Positions 43,421-53,703 of a stretch of DNA of 64,000 nt are shown here, one piece after another. Numbering within the stretch: position 1 is the stretch's first letter; each line of letters opens with the position of its first letter. The translations under genes and the position numbers were made by a program. This DNA comes from Ornithodoros turicata. Taxonomy: Eukaryota > Arthropoda > Arachnida > Ixodida > Argasidae. Under the pieces are notes generated by a model. That model made no database searches. It worked only from the letters and a program-made list of their open reading frames with translations, and was not told the origin of the DNA. The stretch is taken from positions 119,116,123 to 119,180,122 of the forward strand of contig NC_088202.1 of assembly GCF_037126465.1 (NCBI RefSeq), in the 5' to 3' direction.

Positions 43421-44891
43421 GTCTCAAACTCTTTTTTCCAATGTGGCTTTGAGCTGTGGGTTGAGAGGTGGCGCAAATACATCGCCGCCAATCGAGACTT
43501 TATTCAGTAAGAGCAGCTCGTAGAGGAAGAATTACTCTATAAAATGGATGATGTTCCACAAGTCTCGTGTTTTTAATACAGGACCCAACACGCATTACTT
43601 CCAGAAGAATCCAGGTAGCTTGCCATTGAACACATTTCAGCAGCGTCTACTAATTATGGTCGTTTCAGGGAATACTTGCATTGCGAATCAAATATATTGT
43701 AACTTTATTTTCTGCTAATAACGGCTGAACATTTGTGCCACTTCTTATCAGAAGTCGTTGATAAATAACCGTCATTTGTCGATCGATCAATCAATCGATA
43801 CTGTGATAAAAAATGCGACACTGTGATAACCACAACAACAGCAAAAACAAAAAAAAAGAAAAACGAGGAGAAAAATGTCTTAGCAAGGCAACGGTTGCAC
43901 TCATGGAAAACCAGATCGCTCTTATCGCTAGTTCGACGTGGTTCGGGTAAATGTGCCAGCTAAGAGCACAACCAATGAGGCGACGGAAAGATAACGCAGG
44001 AGTGACGAGAGTTGAATGTGTTTATTTGGGGTTATTTTTGTATCGCCGTTACTCAAGAACTTTGTAAGTTGCGGTTGTCCTGGTGTTCGTCTTTTGTTAG
44101 ACCGTCCACCGCTCCAATACAAGAGAATCGATACTGTTTCTCTCCAGTGATGGTGATATGGAAGTTGGACGAAATGATGCACATAACATGCAGCGCAAAG
44201 TGCATCAGGAACGGAGGGGGTGAGGTGGAATTCGAAAATACAGATATGAACATACAGTCCATATATACACACTGGACGAGAACATGTGAATGGTGCGTCG
44301 TTTGTTTCTATAAAATGCGGCCAATTGAAGTGGCCAATGAACGAGCGCCTCTTCGTAGAGATGCAGTCTAGGGCAATGTGGGGAGATTACAGTGTCCGAT
44401 GTGTGTGTGGGGGGGGGGGGGAGGGGAATGCAGGTGCAGGCACAGCTGGCAACGCCAGCTCAGGGTCTTCACGGCGCGTCCGGCAACACGGACGCCGCGG
44501 AGTTGCAGAGTAGGCGGTGTGCTGCGGAGCATTGGCACAAGTATAGAGTTCGCATATGTGCCGCCGTTGCTGTGGGAGCTACAGACACGATGGCCAAAAA
44601 TGAGGAACGTAACAAAGCGTGCCGCCATTAGACTCGGCAATATGTTCAGATATGCACACCGAAGAGTAGAGTGACTTCAACAGAAGGTGAACGCGTTTGC
44701 AGGAGAAACCCTTCTTGTTTCTGCACGAGGCCCATGGCAACCTATGGTCGTGTTTGCCGTTGCGCCGCACACAAATCATGTATGGTCATAGCACAGTGAC
44801 CGTCCTTCGTCTGCTCCAATGCTACGGCATTTCGTACGCGTTTGACAGTGCGCCAAAGAATACAGTGAATATTTGCTCTTCCTTCCACTAC
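43421..44891. other. Intergenic DNA
   Basis: No gene recognised. A 119-codon frame at 44012-44371 (plus) has no motif I can name. A G12 run lies at about 44409. Confidence 0.4.
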
Positions 44892-44952
44892 TAAGGCCGC
44901 TCATAGACACAGCTCCTTCGCGGCGCTGGCGCGGAACAAAAAAAAAAAACTA
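44892..44952 (+). mobile_element. SINE 3' end fragment
   Basis: CCGCTCATAGACACAGCTCC, TTCGCGGCGCTGGCGCGGAA followed by an A run matches the last 60 bp of the SINE at 49250-49535. It is strongly 5' truncated. Confidence 0.8.
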
Positions 44953-45946
44953 CAAAGGAAAATAAAATAGAGATTGAAACATGTGCCGGAATCCAGCTGG
45001 GCTGTTTAACATCGTATGAAATTCCGGCACTGAAACACAATTTTGCATTTTGAAAGGCCTGCCTTTTCTTTGGCAACGTGATTAATGGCTTAAAGCCTAG
45101 TCCTATTGACCTCTGCAACCTACTCAAAGGCCTGCGTCATTAAAAGAGTACAGAGGGACATAAAAAAATATATTAAGAATTGTGATGAAAGTGCGTTTGT
45201 GTCAGTTTACCAAATAGCACGAAAGGTTTTGATGTGCGCAATCTGTTTCACAGAAAAAAACTCACGTAAACATAGCTCCGCGTGTTCACCTTTAACTCGA
45301 CACTCAGAGTATAATGAGGAGGAGGAGAAGCGTGATGCCACGTCACCGATGACGTTACAGCGTCCATGCGTTCTAGTTCGCTGGTCAGTGGGGGTCAGCG
45401 CCCTGTCCCTTTGCCGCCGTAAACCAGTTTTCCGAGTTCCACCGGAGAATTCGGCATAGAAGGAGCGGCCGAATTATGACCGAGCCAGGAGCAATGCTTT
45501 TTCAGAGTCCCGAACAGCCCAGTAGTAGATGACAGCTAAGTAGCAGACAACATTTCTCTGAACCAATCAGCGAGCGCGGACTCTGTAGCGTCAGCGCGAG
45601 GTCGCAGGCAGATCACAGGCTGGCTCCGCCACTGTTGCGCATGGTCGCGTTTTCCGGTGTGCTTTAAATTCAATATCTGCGGTAATTATAACTCTGTGGT
45701 GTGAATTACTTCTCATTGTGCATCTTAGTGGCCTACTTAACAGCTTTATCCGCAACGTTCAGCTACGGTGTCGCCGCCACGCGGGCGAGGTTGGTATTAG
45801 CTCAGCGGTGACTCTCGCCTCAAGCTTGCATTCGAGGCGATCGTAGCTTACGTCCACGGCTCTACGCCAGCCAGATAGATGTTGTTGAAAGCAATATCGC
45901 GCTAGCCTAACGAGAAAAGAGGAAAAAAAAAGAAGCTGGACAACGA

Positions 45947-45979
<33 letters not shown>

Positions 45980-47716
45980 TGCCGGTTAAAAGCAGGAAAA
46001 TGTGTTGTGTTCCACAGTGCGTCAACCACGCTGTTGTTAGAAGAGTCAGTTTACACTCGTTCACACGTGAATCGATCAGCACAAGGTACAAATCGTAAGA
46101 GAATGGGTTGTTTATTTACAGCTAAGTTATTAAAAGTTTAAGTAGACGGTCTATGTAGCCGCGGAAGCTTTTTCGCGCTCGTCAGGAGCTAAAATGAAGA
46201 GATTCGCCGTACTCACATACTGCAAAAACTATAGCTTATTTGCAAATAAATCCATTCTCTTGCTCTTTGTACTTCTACAAAGATCGTCTATTGTCTGTGT
46301 GTCATTTAGCATTCCTGCTCGCGTTCGTAAGATGTGCATATGTGTAGATAGTGCTCTATCAAAAACAAAACAGAAATACAAATAAACGTTGCGAAACAGT
46401 TTTTATGCTTCCTTCATCAGTCACAAGAAGCCACAGAGTTTTTCTTTTTGCACAATATAGAAAGCTGCTAAAATATTCCAAATCTATTTGCAAAGCAGGC
46501 TACAACGAAATATTGCACTTCTCATAATAACTATATGAAGCCCTAGTACACTGGTGAACTGAATAAATAATCTAAAACATTGCACTGGTAATTCTCACAC
46601 CTCAAACACAAACGATGTTTGTATAAGAGCTAAAAAATATTTTTTGGTATTGTATTCACACAGTACCTCTGACACATGACACGTGAGGGAGAATGTGAGA
46701 GACGTGCACATAGCATAACCTTCTGGTCATTTCAGTAATGTATTGGTCATCCCTTTTAACAACTATGAGCTGGGCTTCAACCTTTGAATAAAGAAACCGT
46801 TAATGTGACTTGACATCGAGAAGGAACCTTCCTTTGGCGTGTACTGCTCTCCAGTGGTGAATCACCCAAGGTCCTAGTCATGATTTATTTGTTATTGTTG
46901 TTGTTCCTTTGGCATTCCAGATTGCATTGTGTTCTGGGGGAATGCCAACGTTACACTCATAAACATAACAGACAGAGGTTGCTGCCTCTTGTAGTGAGCA
47001 TTTGTAAATTTTAAAATGACCAATGTCGTAAAATGCCACTTGATAGAAAACTGTTTACAACACTAGATGCGAAGTCAGATAATATGTTATTAAGACTTCA
47101 CTATTTGCACTGTCACTATATCGTTCGTGTGGGTGGTGCTCAGGTTAGCTGACGCATGGTTGGATTAAAGCATCTTTTCTTGCGCAAAGCTATATAGAGC
47201 GCAGCACAGAGATGCTTTGATGAAATCATGTTGAATGTCTTCAAGTTGCCTGTTGTCGAGTTGAACAGACGGAGCTTGGTTGACGTTGCACAAGACTATT
47301 CCCGTTGCCGGTTTAATAATATTAGTCTTGGACATTTTCCCCCACTGTTGCTCAACATCCGTAGAGGAGAGTCCAACAACGACAACATTGTTGATGCCTA
47401 TCTTGTAAGAAAAAATATAGATTTGAGCATCTCGAAGGCAATCCAGGTTGCATCACATCATGCAATTAGGAAAAACAATGGGTAAGGACGAAGGTAGTCT
47501 TTGGAATATAAGAAAGCATAAAAGTGGTCTGTGACTTTATATGTTTAGGTCAGGCAGGGACCACAATAACTACTTACTTGTGTATCAACAATAACCCAGC
47601 AATAACGTACGTACGCCTTCCTCACGCTCTGCATGAGCATGAACACCTGCGGCACAATAAAATTGTTACTTGTTAATCTGCCTCACTGCAGAGAACGTCA
47701 AGATACTCCGGCTTAC
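44953..47716. other. Intergenic DNA with (AAT)n
   Basis: No gene is supported. A region at 45290-45780 is GC-rich. The 85-codon frame at 47228-47485 (LNVFKLPVVELNRRSLVDVA) looks moderately protein-like but matches no family I know. An inverted repeat TTGGCATTCC / GGAATGCCAA lies at about 46909-46947. Confidence 0.4.
45948..45978. repeat. (AAT)n microsatellite
   Basis: About ten uninterrupted AAT units. Confidence 0.95.
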
Positions 47717-47884
47717 CTCAACATCTGACGTGTTGTCCACGGTGACACTAATGTTTTCCGGCGTACTTTTGAGATTGCTGGTCTGAAGAATCAGGCTGAC
47801 AAATATAGTGTTGCCATTTTCACGCGATACGGCGCGCAGCAGATTACATGGGCTGCTTTGAGGACGGCTTCTTCCACAGCACAC
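47717..47884 (-). CDS. Candidate exon with GAG|GTAAGC donor
   Basis: The minus strand is open and reads LRAVSRENGNTIFVSLILQT, STPENISVTVDNTSDVE, ending at a consensus donor. Further upstream on the same strand (about 48060-48110) lies a CpG-rich stretch with CAAAATGGCGGCGGAG, as at some promoters. An overlapping frame just upstream (EERRRCAVEEAVLKAAHVIC) is also open. The protein is not recognised and no start is assigned. Confidence 0.25.
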
Positions 47885-48196
47885 CTACGCCTCTCCTCGC
47901 AGAACGTATCCTGATCGGGTCGAATCGTTATCACATATGTGACCGAAAATAGCACTTGAAGGAAGCTATCTGCCGCTTCTTTTCAGGTTTTATGTCAAGC
48001 CATGACCTCACGACTGAACGCGACCCAGCAGAAATAACTACACATACGGATAAAACACAACAACTCCGCGATCACCGCTCCGCCGCCATTTTGAGAAATG
48101 CGAAGCGCCCTCTTTAGTCGCTGAAAGTTGCGGATAGGAAGAAACTAGGGTGTTAAAAATGACTTCTGTTGTACTTTAAATTCGTTCGAAACCTCC

Positions 48197-48224
<28 letters not shown>
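48197..48224. repeat. (AT)14 microsatellite
   Basis: Fourteen AT units end exactly where the left arm of the hammerhead palindrome begins. Confidence 0.95.
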
Positions 48225-48227
<3 letters not shown>

Positions 48228-48380
48228 TGTAAGTCAAACGTCGTCATGCCAGTACTGGACAGCTGTTTGGGGACCAACCATCCGCTCAAACGTTGCCTGC
48301 CTGCGTACTGCTGATGAGGCCCAAGAAGGCCGAAACAGCTGTCCAGTACTGGCATGACGACGTTTGACTTACAAACATAT
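48221..48380. repeat. Perfect 48 bp-arm inverted repeat containing a ribozyme
   Basis: The arms 48221-48268 and 48333-48380 are exact reverse complements; 64 bases separate them. The right arm holds the 3' half of a hammerhead ribozyme (from the GAAA core through the cleavage site and stem I), and the left arm is its inverted copy. The central segment holds the 5' half of the ribozyme. Confidence 0.95.
48288..48365 (+). ncRNA. Type I hammerhead ribozyme, retroelement type
   Basis: All core elements are present in order: stem I 5' strand (AAACGU outer, GUACUG inner, 48305-48310); CUGAUGA (48311-48317); stem II GGCC-CAAGAA-GGCC (48318-48331); GAAA (48332-48335); stem III CAGCUG (48336-48341); and UC with cleavage expected after C48343. 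The inner stem I partner CAGUAC follows (48344-48349), and the outer partner ACGUUU closes at 48365. Stem III is a loopless self-complementary CAGCUG, so efficient folding would need a dimer, as is known for hammerheads of Penelope-like retroelements and retrozymes. The motif self-cleaves RNA and is thought to process tandem retroelement transcripts. No Penelope-type reverse transcriptase is visible in the window, so the host element is inferred. Confidence 0.85.
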
Positions 48381-49249
48381 GCTATACGTGCAGCCAAAGA
48401 GCTCCTGCTATTTTTTGCGACTTATCTTTTCGACTTACTTTTCGACTTATCATGCAACTTATCAACTTCGTAACCGTTCTCACCTGAAATGTCACATGAC
48501 TCGGTTATCTTCCGGTTTCCTTGCGTAGTGCTTACCATAACCTTCTACACCAAGATACACGCTATAGCTGAACAGTACTGAGTTATATTTAAGCTGTCTC
48601 AAGGTTAACAACATGTCGTCCTGTACCGTAACTGTTACAGCCTGAGGACAAGAGTGCAACGATTGCTGGAGAGACGAAAAAAGTGGATAACTCCTTCGAA
48701 CTGTGAACAACTACTGCACGAGAAGCGTACGCAAATAAAATCTGCTTACTATAAGCCTTCTTCGGAAACCGCTCGTAAGTAATAAGAAAGAGAGTATCTT
48801 ACTGGAAATTCACCGTCATGCATTCGCATTAGTCAATTGCATCATTACTTTTCAGGAAGAGGAAACTAAACGAAGAATAAGAACAGTTCCACATTCTACT
48901 TCGCAATGGCACGAAAGAGGAAAGCAGCGACGTCCAGACATAATCGGATTAGCTTCAAGAAAGTCTCTTTCATTACTTCATTGATTTCCAGAAGTTAGTG
49001 CTAGAAGTCAGTAAACAGAAAGTGCTGCGGAGAAATAGTGGCTTCTGAATTAACGCAACAAATCAGAACAGAAGCCGACTGAGCCAGAGCGGAACATCTT
49101 CACTAAAATAACACTCAGGCGATGCTCGATTTTCCCAGAAGGCCGGCCGGAGGCATGAGCAGTCCCAGAGAGTTTGTTTATTTGGTATTTGTACACAGAG
49201 TGCTGCTTCCCTGGTTGTTGTATTGAATCCAAAGGTAAATCAACTTTTC
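48381..49249. other. Intergenic DNA
   Basis: No gene or repeat recognised. Confidence 0.45.
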
Positions 49250-49535
49250 AGCTCCCGTGGCATAGTAGTTAGAGTGTGATCGCTTTCCACGCCGAGACTG
49301 GGAGGTGACACGGGTTCGAATCCTGTCACCGCCTGTGCTGTTTGAGGTTTTCCTCGGGTTTTCCGAAGACTTTCCAGACGAATGTCGGCACAGTTCCCCT
49401 TGAAGTCGGCCCAGGATGCATACTAACCCCCCTGTCCCTCAATCCCTCCTGCTGTGCTCTCTTCATCTGTCCTCGTCTATACGCCGCTCATAGCCGCAGT
49501 TGCTTTGCGGCGCTAACACGGAATTAAAAAAAAAA
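49250..49535 (+). mobile_element. Full-length tRNA-derived SINE
   Basis: The tRNA-like head has an A-box region (TGGCATAGTAGTTAGAG) and a B-box GGGTTCGAATCC (about 49311-49322). The conserved body is CTGTGCTGTTTGAGGTT, TTTCCTCGGGTTTTCCGAAG and AATGTCGGCACAGTTCCCC. The tail is CATAGCCGCAGTTGCTTTGC then GGCGCTAACACGGAATT and poly-A. Other copies: 16143, 20012, 25302 (minus), 31806, 44892. It would be transcribed by RNA polymerase III and moved by a LINE. Confidence 0.88.
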
Positions 49536-49639
49536 CTTGTGGATGTGGAAAAAAAAAAAAAGACTCGTCTGCAGAATGTGGGTTCTAGAGGCCTTTGCTG
49601 ATCCGTCTCTGTACTAATAATAATTAATAATAATTGGCG

Positions 49640-49890
49640 GACAACTGAGATCATGAGCGACGCCACAGCGGTCGGTCTGTGGATTGCTTTTGCCCACCTG
49701 AGGGTTCTTTAACGTGCGGTGAAAGCTCATCACACGCCACCCCGTATTTAACGTCCCTTGCTGAAGACGGCGTGCCTAAGCAACTTGCACCTTACCACCA
49801 AGTTGCTGGCGTCCTCGCCCGGTTCGAACCCGCAATCTCGGGATGAGAAGGCGAACACGCTACCGACTGAACCACCGAGGCCGGTTCGTC
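49640..49890 (-). mobile_element. Second tRNA-derived SINE family
   Basis: On the minus strand the head CCGGCCTCGGTGGTTCAGTC, GGTAGCGTGTTCGCC and B-box GGTTCGAACC form a tRNA-like unit. The body includes the complement of GGGTTCTTTAACGTGC, a block shared by many arthropod SINEs. The tail is an ATTATT run (49618-49640 on plus). It is a different family from the copy just upstream. Confidence 0.8.
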
Positions 49891-50973
49891 TCTGTACTGT
49901 ACCCCATCATTGTGACACTGAACCTCGCAGTTTGTTCCGTCGCTATACACTTGAATAAACGTCGTTGTGCTGTTCTTACTTTCAGAATCTATGACACTCA
50001 TCGCAATCTTTGTAGTCACTGATATTTCGAATTAGTGCCGGTACTTTCGGAGCGAAGGCAAGCAGCCATACACTAATCCAACACAGACTAAAACGTGCTC
50101 CTCGAGAACGAGTCTCAAAAGCGGAAAACGACATGACAGCAACAGTGACATCTTTCTGCCTTCTTCCATATTCGCAAACTCGTCGACAACGCAATTCGGA
50201 ACTAAATTTAACATCGGGGGCGAACATGAAAAGCTTTCACAATGCATGAAAAGCGCCTTGAGCGCAGCGGGCGGCGTCGACCTATTATCGCCAGTTGCGC
50301 TTCCTAATAAATGAGCCCCGGGCTGCCGTAGATAAATGACATGCTGCAGCGCCGAAACGCCTATGATAAGTGCTCGATCTCTTCGGCTGAATAATCGCTA
50401 CCGTGAAATCCCGTGGAGATTCTCTGTAGCATGCATGCAGCGAGGGGACAAGGCTGGATGCTGCAGGCGGCTGTCGCGCGTGTCGTGCCGTCTTTTGCGC
50501 GCGTTCGTGGGCTCCGCGGGTCCCTGTACACATGTTTCAAAGAGATACTGAGCGAGCCGTGTTTACGTCCCTCCTTTGATGCCCTGTCGCGATATTGCTC
50601 TGCATGTGCCCCAGATGATGCTAAGTGGAGTGCTGTGTTTCTGCATGAATATCATTGCTCGGGAATGGAGCGACGAATTTGTATCGTAGCCTTAATGCAA
50701 AACTTTGTAGTGGGGTATAATTTATGAGCAGGACGAGTGAGTGTCCTGGGTATTTGAGGAATATAAACCGTTTGGGCGTGCGTTGCGCCATTTTGTACAC
50801 AGATACTTACAGAAGGAAAACGGCGAAATTGAACAATACGAAGAGCACTGGCTGAGGGGAACTAAATTTGTAAAAGCCAGAAGGACGAGGAGAAAAAAAA
50901 AAAAAAAAAAGTAAGACAGAGAGATGGAGAGTCCTTGCTCGTAAACATATTAGAAGTTATTGGTAAATAGTAT
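49891..50973. other. Intergenic DNA
   Basis: No gene recognised. An A19 run lies at about 50893-50911. Confidence 0.45.
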
Positions 50974-51449
50974 ATTTATAACAGGGTTGCGGAATGGGGT
51001 CTCCCATTCCGTTCCAGTTCCATTCCGAGGTATGGAGATTCGCGATAATTCCATTCCTTTCAATTCCTCGTAATGAAAAGGTATGGTCAGTTCACACTCC
51101 TGGAATGGCTTGGCAACCCAATTCCATTCCGTTAGTGCCCTCAATAAAAGAAAAGGACCGGTAACCATACTGGCAAGTCCAGCAGTGCTAGAGGAGATTG
51201 GCATTACCAAGTACGGAGAAAGCACAAAGACAATGTTTCTTCACTCTTGACCGTGTGCAGGTGCGGTGCAAAGGGTGCGAGGGCAGAAACCAGCACGTTT
51301 GAAACCAAAACTGCCACCGGGCCAACCAGGCTATTCCATTCCCGTTCCTAGGACAGTTTCCCCCATTCCATTCCAATTCCATTCCGGGTTCTGCTATATC
51401 TGGAATCATTCCAACTCCGGAGTGGCAACTCCGCAACCCTGATTTATCA
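50974..51449. mobile_element. hAT-type element, CCATTCC family
   Basis: The body 50982-51441 has ends CAGGGTTGCGGAATGG and inverted CAGGGTTGCGGAGTTGCC. Subterminal zones are rich in ATTCCATTCCG repeats. The flanks ATTTATAA (50974-50981) and ATTTATCA (51442-51449) are an 8 bp duplication with one change. It has no coding capacity. Confidence 0.9.
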
Positions 51450-51580
51450 ACTAAATGTGCCCTTCTTTTCTGTCTTTTCACCCGCTGACTATAGTCGCGC
51501 TTCAGACGTTTATACCGCATGCTGTGCGCGAGGCGCGCAGTTGACGATATTGGCATCTGTTTTGAACTTTAATATTGCCA

Positions 51581-52229
51581 TTAGAGGGGCAATAAAATGC
51601 AAAAACAAGTTCACTTCGAATTACGTTACACGCCATGTTAATTTCGTACTTATTATCATAATTCAGAACGTTGATTCCGTTACGGAACTACAATCGAAAT
51701 TACACCGGGCTCTTTCTTGCTTCGCCGCTAAGCACTGAATGTGGTTTCAGCTCGGGCATCGGTGTTTTTAGTCCATGCTGCGCGTGCACGATTGTGCCAC
51801 GCCATGGAGCAGCTAGGCCCGGTCAAAAACAATGGTGCGCGTTGCAAAGCTGACCAGTGTCGCTGTCCGAAGGACGTGAAGATAAATGTTGTCAGTGGAA
51901 CATTTGCGAGAACTATTGTGGGCTACAACGCAGTGAATCGGTATTCAAAAATGCAGCAGTGAAAGGAAACGGAACACTGCGATCGGACCCATTCCAAATC
52001 CACACGCCCACGATAGGTATGTGCGCGCTTCACCTGCTGTACTGATTGGTTGCCGCCAATCTTTGCCTCCTGGGGATCCCATTCGTTACCGTCAAAGACG
52101 ACTCTGTTTTCATCGCGTTTTTCTTCTAAACGGTAGCGCTGTGTGAACTAATTTTGTTTGTATTATAATAATTGAAACGGGGACTTCCATTTGAGAGCAA
52201 GTTGTTTTTGCATATTAGTGCCCCTTTAA
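51581..52229. mobile_element. TTAA-type non-autonomous element, 641 bp
   Basis: The left end AGGGGCAATAAAATGCAAAA and inverted right end AGGGGCACTAATATGCAAAA match over about 27 bases. The right flank is TTAA (52226-52229) and the left flank TTAG (51581-51584). TTAA duplication fits piggyBac-type insertion. No transposase is evident. Short frames inside (CRCPKDVKINVV) match nothing I know. Confidence 0.7.
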
Positions 52230-52237
52230 CCACTAGG

Positions 52238-52462
52238 TATTCAACACGATCCTCACAAAATTGCTTGGACCCTGGCCACGTCTAGCCCACCCTCTGCTCT
52301 GCTCTGCCCTGAAAGCTCTCTTCACCTTTCTGGATACCATATGACTTCGATCCTTCCCCTTGTGAAGGGGCTCATTATTTCATTCCCCGCATCACCACCG
52401 GCAATGGGCAGCATTCATCATCTCACAATAAAGTTGTTGTTGTTGTTGTTATTCAATACGAC
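52238..52462 (+). mobile_element. LINE-A 3' fragment with target duplication
   Basis: The body 52251-52449 matches the LINE-A 3' end (AAATTGCTTGGACCCTGGCC, GTGAAGGGGCTCATTATTTC, AATAAAG(TTG)n). It is flanked by TATTCAACACGAT and TATTCAATACGAC, a 13 bp duplication with two changes. It is heavily 5' truncated. Confidence 0.85.
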
Positions 52463-52969
52463 GAAAGCGTTCGTAGCTCCTCACCATTTTTGTGGCTAGC
52501 GTACGGACTTTTCAGTACCCAAAGCATTTGCTCGTTCCAGTACATGCCCTGAGCCACGGCCCTGAGCTTCCTTCCTGACAGTGATGTACATATTTGAAAT
52601 GCGCTACTCAAAATACTGTATTTTAAATGCATCTTGAGGTATTTTGGTACTTTGCAAATACGGCTTCAATTGTGTATTTAGTACAGTATTTTAAATACAT
52701 TTTTCAGTATTTTACCCTGGTATTCTAAATACTTTTTTTTTCCTGCGAAACTTTCACTATTTAACATTTGGTATTAAGGACGCGCATACTTCCATACATC
52801 CTGCCAGCGTTAACAACCATAGGCAGCCATCAGTACATTCATTCGACAAGAACCCTTCATTCTTTCTGCTTGCATGTGTGGCGGCAATGACCTGCATTGG
52901 TTTGCCACAGCGAGGCAGGACTCCCCGGTCCTCCTCGCTTGGACAAGGAAGAACGCCGCGTTTTCTCAG

Positions 52970-53158
52970 ATGAGCATGGAATCCGGGGACGATCAAGACT
53001 GCGGCCTTGTGTTTACGTGGGCACAATCGCGACCGCCTTTCCAGTTGAAGGGGGAGAAAGATAGCAAAGTCCAGGCGCAGTGCAAGTTATGTCTGCCGAA
53101 AGTTAAGATTCTTTCAACAGGAATAGCGTCAAATTCTAATTTAAGGAAGCACATCAAG
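52970..53158 (+). pseudogene. hAT transposase first exon with BED zinc finger
   Basis: There are 63 codons from ATG (MSMESGDDQDCGLVFTWAQS) to a consensus donor AAG|GTAAGT. The pattern QCKLC followed by NSNLRKHIK is the BED-type finger (C-x2-C, then H), whose last His would come from the next exon. BED fingers bind transposon ends in hAT transposases. The frame is open and the codon end is in phase 0. It may still be expressed as a short peptide or spliced to a lost partner. Confidence 0.75.
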
Positions 53159-53309
53159 GTAAGTCTCCACATTCTTTCTCTGCATTGTATAAATTAGCCC
53201 CGTAGCATATGCAGGTGATATGAAACCATCTGCCGATGCGTTTGGAAAGTGTTCGTCTTTAATCGCTTGCAAAAATCATGTGCTTTGGATTGAATTTTGT
53301 TATCAACGT

Positions 53310-53452
53310 AGTACAGTCTGACGCTGAGAGCGTATGAAACCCTGGTCGAAAATTTTGTGATTGGGACCATGCAGCCGTTTTCTGTGGCGGAGCATGAAGA
53401 TTTCCTCAAGATGGTCACATTTCTTGCGGTCAACAAAACTCATTTGACGTGA
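53310..53452 (+). pseudogene. hAT transposase internal segment
   Basis: The sequence reads LRAYETLVENFVIGTMQPFS, VAEHEDFLKMVTFLAVNK before a stop. The IxxMQPFSVxExxxF pattern is characteristic of hAT transposases just before the catalytic core. The catalytic Asp/Asp/Glu region and the dimerisation domain are absent, consistent with an internal deletion. Confidence 0.65.
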
Positions 53453-53703
53453 CGCGTAATTTTGAAAGGCAGCTTCGGCTTCGAATAAATAAAATGTTCG
53501 GCTAAAAATTTGTCAAAGTTGAAACAATAAAGTATTCTTGAAGTATTTTGAAAGTCTAAATACTTTTTAGGGTATCTATTACTCTACTCAAGTACTTCTG
53601 GCAGTTCAGTATTTAGTACTCTGTTCACTTACTTTTTCGGGGAGTATTTAGTAACTTATTTCAGATACTTACTTTTAGTATTTCGTACATCACTGCTTCC
53701 TGA

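Larger units (their letters stand above)
52571..53703. mobile_element. hAT element with BED-finger and transposase remnants
   Basis: The body 52579-53695 has ends CAGTGATGTACATATTTG and inverted CAGTGATGTACGAAATACT, with subterminal AGTATTT/AAATACT repeats. The flanks are an exact 8 bp duplication CTTCCTGA (52571-52578 and 53696-53703). Unlike the other hAT-type elements here it keeps two coding segments of a hAT transposase (52970-53158 and 53310-53452). It looks like an internally deleted descendant of an autonomous element. Confidence 0.93.
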
